Assembly (NCBI GenBank): GCA_029237915.1
Contig: JAQWHD010000002.1
Coordinates: forward strand, 1 to 40,345
Direction: 5' to 3'
Length of the DNA stretch: 40,345 nt
Source of the DNA: Thalassotalea sp.
GTDB lineage: Bacteria; Pseudomonadota; Gammaproteobacteria; Enterobacterales; Alteromonadaceae
Shown: positions 24,979 through 34,514 of the stretch, in pieces
Layout of the letters: each line of letters starts with the position of its first letter
Numbering within the stretch: position 1 is the stretch's first letter
Translations under genes and position numbers: made by a program
The notes under the pieces: generated by a model
Told to the model about the DNA's origin: nothing
Databases searched by the model: none
What the model saw: the letters and a program-made list of their open reading frames with translations, nothing else

Positions 24979-27537
24979 TTAGAAGTTGTAAGTAGCTTTT
25001 ACGTAGTAGAAAGCACCGTTGTAATCAAATGGACCACTTTCGTAGTAAATACCACCTAATGCACCAGCAGCTTGGTCATTAAGCTTTTGCGCTTCTTCAT
25101 CAAGCAAGTTGTTGCCACCAGCTGAAAGCGTGATGCTTTCATTTAAGTAGTAGCTAACTTCTGCATCGAATGTAACCGCTGCATCTGCAACTTCTGAACC
25201 CCAATCTGATGTATCATCAGCATGTGATGCATAGTACTCACCAAAGTAGTTAGCACGAACAAATAAGCCTACAGAATCCCATGTTTGTGATACTGTGAAC
25301 GTTGCACGATGATCTGGCATACCTTCTTCTAAACGACGGATTTTACCATCAGAAACCGTATCTGGATTCCATTCATCAACCGTAGTTTCGTTAAAGTTAT
25401 ATGCGGCGCTAAAGCCAGTCTCACCACCAAATAATGCCATATTGTAGTTAGCTACAACATCAATACCTTCAGTAGTCGTATCAAAATCGTTAGTAAAGAA
25501 TGTTACACCCGAAATTAACTCTGGATTTTGTACACCTAAATCACGTAAGTCTTGATGATCTGCTGCTAATACATCTATTTGACTAGACTGAGCTAAGCGG
25601 TCAGTTACTTCAATTGAGTATGCATCAACTGTTAAGAAGAAATCACCATTTTGGTAAACAACACCTGCGGCAAAACTTTCTGACTCTTCTGGCGTTAATT
25701 CTTGTGCACCATAAAACTGTGACAATGGATCTGTTGCAGGAGCTAAGAATGTTTGAATTAGGTTGCCGCTAACAATTGAAGTTTGCGTGTTAACAACGTT
25801 TGCTTGACCAACTGTAGGTGCACGGAAACCTGTAGAGTGTGATGCACGTAATGATAAATTATCAGTTAAAGAATATTGCGCTGTTAATTTATAATCTGTG
25901 GTATCGCCAAACGTATTAAAGTCTTCGTAACGAATCGCAGCACCTAATAATAAATTTTCTGTTACTGGCGCTTCAACATCTACGTATAAACCGTAGTTAC
26001 GACGTACATTTTCACCAGCAGTTTCAGGACCAAAGCCTTTAAAACCATGTGAACCAATGTTGAAACCTTGGTCAGCATAAGGACCGGCTTTCCATGATGC
26101 TTCTTCACCTGCAACGATTTCAAACGTCTCTTCACGCCATTCGTAACCAACAGCAAAGTTTAGGTCATCGTACATGCCAACATCGAAGCCGCGAACTAAA
26201 TCAAAGTTAAATGTTTTCTCTAACTGAATGTACTTACCTGTTTCAAATGAAGTAGGAGTATCTAAACCTAATGATGGGTTTAACGTATTTGATAAGTTAA
26301 ATGTTGATGCACTACGCCCAACCGAGCCACTTAAATCGAAATACCAATCGGCTAATAAGCCAGTTTTGATTTCACCTTTAGTACCCATAGTTAGCGCAGT
26401 ATCTACTATGTTACCACCAAACGCAGGAGTATAACCGCCTGGGAATACTTGGTTCATTGAGAAACAGTTAGGATCAGCAACCATTGCTTGGTATTCAGGT
26501 GTATTTAAAACATTATCTACATTCGCAGGGACAACAGCACAAGTAGCTGCACCACCGTTAGCCAAGGCAACGTCACCCACAAGTATAGTCTCACCTTCAT
26601 CAGCTGAGTATACTGAACCACGAGTATGCGGGTTACGGTAGTAGAAGCCACCGGTTACATCACGCTCAGAGTAGTTACCGAACATGTAAAATTCTTTATC
26701 ATCGCCTAAATCAAGACCAATGTTACCAAATACGGTAATATCGTCCTCAATTTCAGGGTTACCCCAGATTTGTGCTGGATTTTGAATATCAGCATTGCCA
26801 GCTTCAGCTAGAGCAGCTGCATCTGGACGCTGTACTGAACGACTGGTTGCATCAGCTTCTTTAAGTTGGAAACTAAAGTTAGCAAAACCGTCATCAGTAA
26901 ATGGTAAACCAATATTACCGTCAACGATTGTTAAGCCGCCATCGCCTTCTGAATATTCGCCGGCTTTAACTGAGATAGAGCCACCATCGCGATCATCTTT
27001 TAATACAAAGTTCATTACGCCAGCAATAGCATCTGAACCGTACTGTGCTGACGCACCGTCACGAAGAACTTCTACTTGCTTTAATGCCACTGAAGGAATT
27101 ACAGAAATATCTGGACCTTGAGCACCATCGTTTACACCACCACCTTGGAATGCAATTACTGATGCACGATGACGACGCTTGCCATTAACTAATACTAATG
27201 TTGAATCTGAAGATAAGCCACGTAAGTTAACTGGCTTAATTAGTGTTGCAGCATCACTGATAGGTTGCTGACGTACGTTGAATGATGGAATAGAGCTAAC
27301 TAACATGTCTAGCATGTCGCTACCGCCTGATTTTGCTAACTCATCGCCATCGATAACATCAACAGGAACTGGTGAATCGGCTACTGAACGAGGCGCGGCA
27401 CGAGAACCAACAACTACGATTTGTTCGATATTTTCTTCTGCAACTGCCGGTGTTTCTTCTGCGGCAAATGCCTGTGAACTGCCTAACGCTAATCCTACGG
27501 CAATCGCTAAATGACCTAATGGAAATTTAGTATTCAT
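24979..27537 (-). CDS. TonB-dependent outer-membrane receptor
   Basis: An 852-residue active transporter of the outer membrane. The signal peptide ends SSQAFA near residue 25. A TonB box-like EQIVVVGSR follows, then the plug domain with VNLRGLSSDSTLVLVNGKRRH and the VEVLRDGASAQYGSDAIAG motif. The large barrel ends FYYVKATYNF with a terminal Phe. The plug and barrel are of the general type seen in Alteromonadales receptors for complex substrates. The substrate is not set by the neighbours: no siderophore or glycan genes adjoin it. An AACATT-TAATT-AATGTT dyad lies at 27727-27743 in the divergent promoter region. Confidence 0.93.
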   Translation of the reverse strand: MNTKFPLGHLAIAVGLALGSSQAFAAEETPAVAEENIEQIVVVGSRAAPRSVADSPVPVDVIDGDELAKSGGSDMLDMLVSSIPSFNVRQQPISDAATLIKPVNLRGLSSDSTLVLVNGKRRHRASVIAFQGGGVNDGAQGPDISVIPSVALKQVEVLRDGASAQYGSDAIAGVMNFVLKDDRDGGSISVKAGEYSEGDGGLTIVDGNIGLPFTDDGFANFSFQLKEADATSRSVQRPDAAALAEAGNADIQNPAQIWGNPEIEDDITVFGNIGLDLGDDKEFYMFGNYSERDVTGGFYYRNPHTRGSVYSADEGETILVGDVALANGGAATCAVVPANVDNVLNTPEYQAMVADPNCFSMNQVFPGGYTPAFGGNIVDTALTMGTKGEIKTGLLADWYFDLSGSVGRSASTFNLSNTLNPSLGLDTPTSFETGKYIQLEKTFNFDLVRGFDVGMYDDLNFAVGYEWREETFEIVAGEEASWKAGPYADQGFNIGSHGFKGFGPETAGENVRRNYGLYVDVEAPVTENLLLGAAIRYEDFNTFGDTTDYKLTAQYSLTDNLSLRASHSTGFRAPTVGQANVVNTQTSIVSGNLIQTFLAPATDPLSQFYGAQELTPEESESFAAGVVYQNGDFFLTVDAYSIEVTDRLAQSSQIDVLAADHQDLRDLGVQNPELISGVTFFTNDFDTTTEGIDVVANYNMALFGGETGFSAAYNFNETTVDEWNPDTVSDGKIRRLEEGMPDHRATFTVSQTWDSVGLFVRANYFGEYYASHADDTSDWGSEVADAAVTFDAEVSYYLNESITLSAGGNNLLDEEAQKLNDQAAGALGGIYYESGPFDYNGAFYYVKATYNF

Positions 27538-27803
27538 GATTTTCTCCCTAATTTATTTACTATATTTTTATTGTTTATATTGTGATTTTTTGAATTATTT
27601 TTTATCAACCAATCTTTTATACGTTAGTAACACCCCATTTACAAGAGCTAAAACTCTAAAAAATAGAGAAATCAGCACAGAAATGTTACATTTATTTACC
27701 TTTTGTTTTAAAAATAAACACCTTTTAACATTTAATTAATGTTTAGTTTTTATAATCTAAGCTAAAATTATATTTATAAAACTTACACTTACCTGAGCAC
27801 TCT

Positions 27804-28649
27804 ATGGACGAAATGACAGAACAGTTTTCGATTATTGCTACCAATAAAGTAATTTTATCCTTGGTAATTGTAATTTTTTTACAATTTATGAGTCACCAAA
27901 TTGTACGCTTGATCAGAAAAGACCATGATTTTCTAAACGAAAAACATCGTACTTGGATTTCTCGTACTAAAAATATGTCGGTGATGTTTATCATCGTTTT
28001 GCTGTTGAGCTTATGGTGGATAGAGCTAGAGAAATTTGCCTTCTCTATTGCTGCGGTTGCTGTAGCAATTGTAATTGCATCAAAAGAATTAATTTTATGT
28101 ATTAGTGGCTCTATTTTAAGGGCGACATCAAATGCCTTTATTATTGGTGATTGGATAAGAGCCGGTGACAATTATGGTGAGGTGATTGAACACAACTTAC
28201 TGTCAACAAGTTTGCAAGAAATAGACTTTGAAAATAATAATTACAACTACACCGGGAAAACGGTAACCATCCCTAACAGCCAATTTTTAACGCACACAGT
28301 TAAAAATATGAATTTTATGAAACGCTATGTTTACCATACATTTTCTATTACTACCGACGGTACAATTAATGTATTTGCCGCCAGAGAGCATATTTTCAAT
28401 AAAATGAATGAGTACACTCAAGAATTTATTGAAGTAGGTAAGCGTTATAATAATGTTATTGAGAAGCGCTTAGGTGTAGATTTACCAGGTGAAGAGCCTT
28501 ACATTCGTATAACCACTAGCCACCTCGGTGATGTTAACTTTACTATCATAATATTTTGCCCGACTGAACAAGCGGTTTCTTTAGAGCAAAGGATCACTCA
28601 AGATTTTATGAATTTTCATTATGAACAAATTTCTGCACTAAAAAACTAA
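27804..28649 (+). CDS. MscS-type mechanosensitive channel family protein
   Basis: A 281-residue inner-membrane channel protein. Hydrophobic segments lie near 15-32, 53-70 and 73-95. The pore-lining helix is at about 77-106 (SIAAVAVAIVIASKELILCISGSI), followed by the MscS beta domain with FIIGDWIRAGDNYGEVIEHNLLSTSLQEID and TVTIPNSQF. The C-terminal alpha-beta domain is present but short. It may release solutes on osmotic downshift. The start I use gives MDEMTEQF; a Met three codons on is also possible. It is divergent from the TonB receptor and ends at its own terminator. Confidence 0.87.
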   Translation: MDEMTEQFSIIATNKVILSLVIVIFLQFMSHQIVRLIRKDHDFLNEKHRTWISRTKNMSVMFIIVLLLSLWWIELEKFAFSIAAVAVAIVIASKELILCISGSILRATSNAFIIGDWIRAGDNYGEVIEHNLLSTSLQEIDFENNNYNYTGKTVTIPNSQFLTHTVKNMNFMKRYVYHTFSITTDGTINVFAAREHIFNKMNEYTQEFIEVGKRYNNVIEKRLGVDLPGEEPYIRITTSHLGDVNFTIIIFCPTEQAVSLEQRITQDFMNFHYEQISALKN

Positions 28650-29095
28650 GAAAAACGACTCACAAAAATTATAAAACTGAAAAAATCGTATTATTTTTTC
28701 AGTTTTTTTTGTACCTCACCATAATTTTGTCACTTTTCAAATTTAATAAGAATTCATCAAAAACAGATAACTACCAATCTATAGATATCCATACGTCTTA
28801 GCTCAAAAATGCAGCGACAGACAAAAGCCCAACAAAAACAACACGTTCGTATATTTATTATAAAATTGTGCAATTTTCAGAACAGTGAATAGTTAATAAA
28901 AGTGAATAAAATCAACTGATTCCATTAAGTTATAAGCGTTTTTATTTTGTTCTAAGGGCACCTCTATTTTTTCTGTTTATTCTCCCTACACTGAAGATGA
29001 AAAAATAATTCATTAACAAGATATTTACATTTAAAACATCTATTAATGGGTATAAAAAAATTAAATAAAAACTATAATTATTTGGGAGTTACACT
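28650..29095. other. Intergenic region between mscS-like and subtilase genes
   Basis: It holds the terminator at 28673-28710. The remaining 385 bases are A/T-rich with no convincing frame, repeat or RNA gene. A GGGAG binding site at 29084-29088 serves the following TTG start. Confidence 0.55.
28673..28710 (+). terminator. Terminator of the mscS-like gene
   Basis: AAAACTGAAAAAAT and ATTTTTTCAGTTTT pair over 14 bp, loop CGTATT, with a T-run to 28710. Confidence 0.9.
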
Positions 29096-30925
29096 TTGAA
29101 ATTATCAAATTTCTTAATCACGGCATTAGCTGTATCAATCACTTCGTCATTTAGTGCACAAGCAGCAGACGATCGCTACATCATCCAAGTTGAAAATAAT
29201 AAAAAAGGCCTAGTTAAAGCGTTAGCTAAAAAATTAGGTGCTGAATTACATGTTGAAGGTAATGGCTTTTTTGCCGCTAGCTTTCAAGGTAAGGACTTAG
29301 CTTCAGTTAAAGGCTTACTTAATAACCCACACGTTAAATTGGTTGAAGAAGATCAGCGCAGAATGCCATCAGCATTATTTAACGATGATGCTGGTGATGC
29401 TACAAAAACACAACTGACTCCGTATGCGGTTTATCAATCACAGGCAAACCAAGTTAGTTTTAACGGTAATGTGGGCATGAAAGTATGTGTCATCGACTCA
29501 GGCTTAGATAGCAGTAATCAAGATTTTGAGTGGGCCAACATAAGTGGTGATAATGATTCAGGCACAGGTAATTGGGATGAAAATGGCGGTCCTCACGGTA
29601 CTCACGTAGCAGGTACAATTGGCGCTGCAGATAATGGTTTTGGCGTCGTGGGCATGGCTCCAGGTGTTGATATGCATATCATCAAGGTATTTAATGCCGA
29701 AGGTTGGGGTTATTCATCTGATCTAGCTTATGCAGCAGATAAATGTGCGACTGCAGGAGCTAAAATTATTAGTATGAGTTTAGGTGGTGGCGGTGCTAAT
29801 AGCGTTGAAGAAAATGCGTTTAAAGCATTTACTGAAAATGGTGGTTTAGTTGTTGCTGCTGCTGGTAACGATGGTAATAATGTCCGCTCTTACCCTGCAG
29901 GCTATCCTTCGGTAATGATGATAGGTGCAAATGACGGTGACAATAATATTGCTGATTTCTCGCAATTTCCATCATGTTCAATAACGACGGGGCGCGGTAA
30001 AAAACAAACCACAGTTACTGATGAAACGGTTTGTGTAGAGGTAACAGCAGGAGGTGTTGATACCCTATCAACTTACCCAGCTGATATGGCAACAAGCTCA
30101 ACATTAACGGCAGATGGAACTTTTGTTGCTTCGTCAGCGATGGAGAACTCAGGCAGCATCTCAGGTAATACATACTTTATGGGTACAGCTGAGACAACAG
30201 ACTCTGCTGCTAATGGTAATATTTGTGTTATCGAGCGTGGTGTTATCTCGTTCCATGATAAAGTTAACAACTGTGAACTTTCTGGTGGTGTTGGTGCAGT
30301 TATTTACAATAATGAACCGGGTATGCTTTATGGTACTTTAGGCGAGACTAACGCAACAACTATTCCTGCTGTTGGCGCAAGTCAGGCAGATGGTGCAGCT
30401 TTAGCTGCAGCTGGGACAATTGATATATCGATTGGTACTAGTGATTATGGTTTTATGAGTGGTACTTCAATGGCAACTCCAGCGGTATCGGGTATTGCAG
30501 CTTTAGTTTGGTCTAATCATACTGACTGTACTGGCAGTGAAATTCGTGAGGCATTAAAAACAACCGCTGAAGATTCTGGCGCAGCGGGTCACGACGTTAA
30601 CTTTGGCCACGGTATAGTTAAAGCTAAGGCAGCTAGCGACTATTTAACAACGAATGGTTGTAGTGGCACAGTTGTTGAGCCACCCGTTGGTGATATAACT
30701 TTAGATGCCAACAGTTACCGCTCAAAAGGTAAGAATAAAGTGGATTTAACTTGGTCTGGCGCATCAACTAGTTCGGTAGATATTCATCGTAATGGCTCGG
30801 TTGTAACAACGACAACTAATGATGGTACTTATACCGATAGTTTCAGAACTTATGGCACTTATACTTACCAAGTGTGTGACCAAGGAAGTGACAACTGCTC
30901 CCCTGAGGTAACGGTAAACTTCTAG
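29096..30925 (+). CDS. Secreted subtilisin-like S8 serine protease with PA and C-terminal beta domain
   Basis: A 609-residue extracellular protease. It starts at TTG 29096; GGGAG is seven bases upstream and the signal peptide KLSNFLITALAVSITSSFSA follows directly. Order: signal peptide 1-23, I9-type propeptide about 26-90, catalytic domain with D134 (VIDSG), H167 (HGTHVAG), oxyanion N258 and S458 (GTSMATP), a PA domain inserted near 310-445, then a fibronectin-like beta domain about 530-609 ending CSPEVTVNF. The last domain is common in Alteromonadales exoproteases and may be cleaved or bind substrate. It should degrade protein outside the cell. It is a single gene with its own terminator. 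Confidence 0.95.
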   Translation: MKLSNFLITALAVSITSSFSAQAADDRYIIQVENNKKGLVKALAKKLGAELHVEGNGFFAASFQGKDLASVKGLLNNPHVKLVEEDQRRMPSALFNDDAGDATKTQLTPYAVYQSQANQVSFNGNVGMKVCVIDSGLDSSNQDFEWANISGDNDSGTGNWDENGGPHGTHVAGTIGAADNGFGVVGMAPGVDMHIIKVFNAEGWGYSSDLAYAADKCATAGAKIISMSLGGGGANSVEENAFKAFTENGGLVVAAAGNDGNNVRSYPAGYPSVMMIGANDGDNNIADFSQFPSCSITTGRGKKQTTVTDETVCVEVTAGGVDTLSTYPADMATSSTLTADGTFVASSAMENSGSISGNTYFMGTAETTDSAANGNICVIERGVISFHDKVNNCELSGGVGAVIYNNEPGMLYGTLGETNATTIPAVGASQADGAALAAAGTIDISIGTSDYGFMSGTSMATPAVSGIAALVWSNHTDCTGSEIREALKTTAEDSGAAGHDVNFGHGIVKAKAASDYLTTNGCSGTVVEPPVGDITLDANSYRSKGKNKVDLTWSGASTSSVDIHRNGSVVTTTTNDGTYTDSFRTYGTYTYQVCDQGSDNCSPEVTVNF

Positions 30926-30953
30926 ATAATTTTATTTAATAATGTAAATAACA

Positions 30954-30988
30954 AAGACTAAATAAGTTTCGGCTTATTTAGTCTTTTT
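30954..30988 (+). terminator. Terminator of the subtilase gene
   Basis: GACTAAATAAG, loop TTTCGG, CTTATTTAGTC, then TTTTT. It lies 30 bases after the stop. Confidence 0.92.
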
Positions 30989-31008
30989 ATAGTAGCGTAT
31001 TGGCTCAT

Positions 31009-31899
31009 TCAACTATTACCTAATAACACTGATTGTTGCTCTTTTACCAATGCCTTTAAATAATCCCAAAGAATTTGTACACGTTTAACCCGCTTACTAT
31101 CCGGCTGTGTCATTAACCAAAACTCTCTAGTAATATCAATGTCATTATCTAGTACAACTTCCAGTTCATCATCACTGCTCGCTAAAAAGCAAGGTAACAC
31201 GGCAAGGCCTAAACCACTTTTTACTGCCATGTATTGAGCAACCACACTGGTACTTCTTACTGCTGGTGTAACACCGGGTGCAATATCATTTAGAAATTCT
31301 AATTGATCACTGAAATCTAGGTGCTCAACATAACTAATCCAAGCTTGTTGCGTAAGATCGCTAATAGTAGAAATATTATTGCTGCGGAGATATTTTTTAC
31401 TGGCATAAACTTTGAGGCGATAATCACAAAGTTTAGTCACTACCATAGAGGTATTTCTCGGTTTACCTATGCTAATGGCAATATCAGCTTCGTGTTTATA
31501 GAGTTTTACTTTACGTAGTAGGGGTAATACATCAATGCTAATATTTGGGTATAACTTGTTGAATTTAACAAGGTTTGGTGTAACAAAGAAGCTACCAAAA
31601 GCTTCTGTTGTACCAACTCGCACATTACCACTTTCTTCTAAATCTAAGCCTTGCAAAGATGCAACCGAGGATTGCAGCGTTTGTTCCATAGCTTGCGCAG
31701 ATGCAAACAAAAGCTCACCTTGTGCGGTGAGATAATGGCCTTCTACACTGCGTTCAAACAAACGAACTTCAAGAGACTCCTCTAATTGATGGATACGCCT
31801 AGACACCGTTGAAGAATCAACCCCTAAGGCTCTTGCTGCAGTAGATAAACGTTGTGTTTTAGCTACTTCTAAAAATATTTTTAAACTTTCCCAATTCAT
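31009..31899 (-). CDS. LysR family transcriptional regulator
   Basis: A 296-residue regulator. I start at 31899, where the family N-terminus MNWESLKIFLEVAKTQRLSTAARALG begins; the frame runs 23 codons further but that part overlaps the operator-like dyads. The winged helix-turn-helix lies in residues 1-60 (STAARALGVDSSTVSRRIHQLE), and the periplasmic-binding-like effector domain in about 90-290. It is divergent from mmsA and probably controls it and itself. The inducer is unknown; a branched-chain or beta-alanine catabolite would fit the target. Confidence 0.9.
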   Translation of the reverse strand: MNWESLKIFLEVAKTQRLSTAARALGVDSSTVSRRIHQLEESLEVRLFERSVEGHYLTAQGELLFASAQAMEQTLQSSVASLQGLDLEESGNVRVGTTEAFGSFFVTPNLVKFNKLYPNISIDVLPLLRKVKLYKHEADIAISIGKPRNTSMVVTKLCDYRLKVYASKKYLRSNNISTISDLTQQAWISYVEHLDFSDQLEFLNDIAPGVTPAVRSTSVVAQYMAVKSGLGLAVLPCFLASSDDELEVVLDNDIDITREFWLMTQPDSKRVKRVQILWDYLKALVKEQQSVLLGNS

Positions 31900-31933
31900 A
31901 GTAACGCAGTGTAGCAAAGAAATTATTAACCGT

Positions 31934-31969
31934 CTTGCAAATATGCAAGACAGCATTGCATTGTACAAT
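31934..31969. promoter_or_regulatory. Paired dyads between LysR gene and mmsA, likely operator
   Basis: CTTGCA-AATA-TGCAAG at 31934-31949 and the palindrome ATTGTACAAT at 31960-31969 lie in the 155-base divergent gap. LysR regulators usually bind two sites in such gaps. The spacing between dyad centres is about 23 bases, near two helical turns. Confidence 0.55.
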
Positions 31970-32054
31970 CTTGCGCGCTAATCATTAACCCTTTATCCTG
32001 TGGGCATTCCAATAGTGCTCATTGAGCAAAACTAGATTATGAAAGGCTACTATT

Positions 32055-33554
32055 ATGTCAATTCGTGAAATTCCATTATTAATCAATGGTGAAAAGATCA
32101 GATCAAAAACTGATACTTGGTTAGATGTTTTAAACCCTGCAACTCAAGAAGTTGTTGCGCGTGTGCCTATGGCTACGATTGAAGAAGTGGATGCAGCAAT
32201 TGCCAGCGCTGCGCAAGCATTTAAAACATGGAGCAAAACGTCTATTACAAAACGTATGCGTATCATGCTTAAGTTTCAACAGTTATTGCAAGAGCGCACT
32301 AGCGATATCGCCGAATTAATTACTTTAGAGCACGGTAAAACCTTACCTGATGCTGAAGGTGAAGTTGGTCGTGCTTTAGAAGCCGTAGAAAATGCTTGTT
32401 CAGTTACCCGTTTACAAATGGGTGAAATGTCGAATAATGCTGCAACCGGTGTTGATGTTTACACATTAAACAAGCCTTTAGGTGTAGGCGCAGGTATTAC
32501 TGCATTTAACTTCCCTGTTATGCTACCTTCATTCATGTTTCCGCCAGCAATAGCTTGTGGTAACACCTTTGTATTGAAGCCTTCAGAGCAAGATCCATCA
32601 TCAACTATGCTAATGGCTGAACTTGCTATTGAAGCTGGTGTTCCTGCCGGCGTATTAAACGTAGTTCATGGCGGACCAGATGTAGTAAATCGTATTTGTT
32701 CACATGATGACGTTAAAGCAGTGTCATTTATCGGTTCAACTCATGTTGGTACTCATGTTTACAACTTAGCAAGTAAACACGGTAAGCGTGCACAATCTAT
32801 GATGGGCGCTAAGAACCATATGGTTATTATGCCTGACGCTAACAAAGATAGAGCGATTAATGATTTACTAGGCTCGGCATTTGGCGCGGCTGGTCAACGT
32901 TGTATGGCAAACCCAGTGACTATCTTAGTTGGTGAAGCTAGAACTTGGTTACCAGAAATTGCAGAACGTGCAAAATCTATGGTAATTGATGCGGGTACAA
33001 ACCGTAACGCCGACTTAGGCCCAGTGGTATCACCACAAGCTAAGCAACGTATTATTAAATTGTTAAACTCTGGTGTTGAACAAGGTGCTAACTTATTAGT
33101 TGATGGCCGTGATGTTGTTGTTCCAGGTTATGAAAAAGGTAACTTTGTTGGCCCAACAATGTTCTCTGGCGTAACTACCGATATGGACATTTACACTCAA
33201 GAAATCTTCGGCCCTGCACTTTGTGTATTAGAAGTTGAAACGTTAGATGAAGCTATTGCTATCATCAATGCCAACCCTAATGGTAATGGTACTTCTATCT
33301 TTACCTCTTCAGGTTACGTTGCTCGTAAATATGAAAATGATATTGATGTTGGTCAAATTGGTATTAATGTGCCAATTCCAGTACCAGTAGCGTACTTCTC
33401 ATTCACTGGCTCTCGTGCTTCTAAGTTAGGCGATTTAGGTCCAAACGGTAAAGAAGTGACTAAATTCTGGACTCAAACAAAATCAGTTACAGCTCGTTGG
33501 TTTGAACCAGATCATGAAGAAGGCCAAAAAGTACATACGACTATCAGTTTATAA
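32055..33554 (+). CDS. mmsA: CoA-acylating methylmalonate-semialdehyde dehydrogenase
   Basis: Converts methylmalonate or malonate semialdehyde to propionyl- or acetyl-CoA, in valine, beta-alanine or inositol breakdown. The 499 residues are normal for the family. N152 (FNFP) and the nucleophile C283 (GQRCMA) are present. The usual aldehyde dehydrogenase general base Glu is replaced by Asn in GAKNH (251-255), the mark of the CoA-acylating type. AAAGG precedes the ATG. It is single, divergent from its probable LysR regulator; the other mms or beta-alanine genes are not here. Confidence 0.94.
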   Translation: MSIREIPLLINGEKIRSKTDTWLDVLNPATQEVVARVPMATIEEVDAAIASAAQAFKTWSKTSITKRMRIMLKFQQLLQERTSDIAELITLEHGKTLPDAEGEVGRALEAVENACSVTRLQMGEMSNNAATGVDVYTLNKPLGVGAGITAFNFPVMLPSFMFPPAIACGNTFVLKPSEQDPSSTMLMAELAIEAGVPAGVLNVVHGGPDVVNRICSHDDVKAVSFIGSTHVGTHVYNLASKHGKRAQSMMGAKNHMVIMPDANKDRAINDLLGSAFGAAGQRCMANPVTILVGEARTWLPEIAERAKSMVIDAGTNRNADLGPVVSPQAKQRIIKLLNSGVEQGANLLVDGRDVVVPGYEKGNFVGPTMFSGVTTDMDIYTQEIFGPALCVLEVETLDEAIAIINANPNGNGTSIFTSSGYVARKYENDIDVGQIGINVPIPVPVAYFSFTGSRASKLGDLGPNGKEVTKFWTQTKSVTARWFEPDHEEGQKVHTTISL

Positions 33555-33590
33555 GTCATAGATATTTAGATAACTGGTTTCATAAATAAC

Positions 33591-33634
33591 AAAGCCGACA
33601 TTCTTGAAGTAATTCTAGAATGTCGGCTTTTTTT
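33591..33634. terminator. Terminator between mmsA and folD
   Basis: AAAGCCGACATTCT and AGAATGTCGGCTTT pair perfectly (14 bp, 12-base loop), with a T-run on the mmsA side. The genes converge, so it may serve both. Confidence 0.92.
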
Positions 33635-33653
33635 ATTTGATTAAAAGGAGCTA

Positions 33654-34514
33654 TTACAAGTTTTGCTTCGCGGCTCTAAGGGTATTTTTTAATAAACAGG
33701 CAATAGTCATTGGCCCTACCCCTCCTGGTACAGGTGTAATACCTGATGCAACTTTACTCACTTCGTCAAAATCTACATCACCGACTAATTTATCTTTGCC
33801 TTGCTCGTTAGTAATATGATTTATGCCAACGTCAATTACAGTGGCGCCTGACTTTACCCAGTCGGCTTTTATCATTAAAGGTCTACCTACCGCGGCCACA
33901 AGAATATCTGCTTGCCGACAAAGTGAAGGCAAGTCGGCACTTCGAGAGTGAGCAATAGTAACGGTACAGTTTTCTTGTAAAAATAATAAACTAACCGGTT
34001 TACCAACGATATTAGAGCGACCAACAATCACCGCATGTTTACCTGAGAGATCTTCGCCTAAATGCTGTTTAGCCAAAATCACACAACCTTGTGGTGTACA
34101 AGGTACAAGCGCACCAGCATCACCATTAAGTAAGTGGCCAGAATTCATGGCATGAAAGCCATCAACATCTTTTTCAGGAATAATACTAGTTATGATAACT
34201 TGTTCATTAATATGCTTAGGCAGAGGCAATTGCACCAATATACCATGCACACTGTGATCGTGATTTAAGCCATGTAATAGCTCAATAAGCTCAGCTTCAG
34301 TCGTTGTTTGGGCTAAGCGGATTTCCTTAGAGATCATTCCAACTTCAGTAGTTTGCTTTATTTTATTACGCACATAGACATGACTGGCAGGATCATCTCC
34401 GACTAAAACGACTGTCAGTCCCGGAGTTATATTATGTTGTTCTTTTAATTGTTGTACTTCTAGCTTTAACTCGTTTCGCAACTCTTGTGCGACAACTTTA
34501 CCATCAATTATCAT
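33654..34514 (-). CDS. folD: Bifunctional methylenetetrahydrofolate dehydrogenase / cyclohydrolase
   Basis: Interconverts methylene- and formyl-tetrahydrofolate in one-carbon metabolism. The 286 residues match FolD. Y47 and K51 in VYVRNK are the catalytic pair, [10 protein letters not shown] forms the folate pocket, KDVDGFH and the NADP site GRSNIVGKP follow, and [15 protein letters not shown] is near the C-terminus. The ATG overlaps the stop of the upstream cyclase gene by one base (TAATG), which implies translational coupling. Pairing of folD with a cyclase is probably positional, not functional. Confidence 0.97.
   Translation of the reverse strand: MIIDGKVVAQELRNELKLEVQQLKEQHNITPGLTVVLVGDDPASHVYVRNKIKQTTEVGMISKEIRLAQTTTEAELIELLHGLNHDHSVHGILVQLPLPKHINEQVIITSIIPEKDVDGFHAMNSGHLLNGDAGALVPCTPQGCVILAKQHLGEDLSGKHAVIVGRSNIVGKPVSLLFLQENCTVTIAHSRSADLPSLCRQADILVAAVGRPLMIKADWVKSGATVIDVGINHITNEQGKDKLVGDVDFDEVSKVASGITPVPGGVGPMTIACLLKNTLRAAKQNL

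Noticed and set aside
27536-27739. 67-codon open frame between the TonB receptor and the mscS-like gene
   Set aside because: It starts inside the receptor's own start and binding-site region, is very A/T-rich and rich in Phe/Tyr/Leu, and has no binding site or recognisable domain.
31900-31968. Longer LysR start at 31968
   Set aside because: The extra 23 residues do not fit the family N-terminus and overlap the operator-like dyads.
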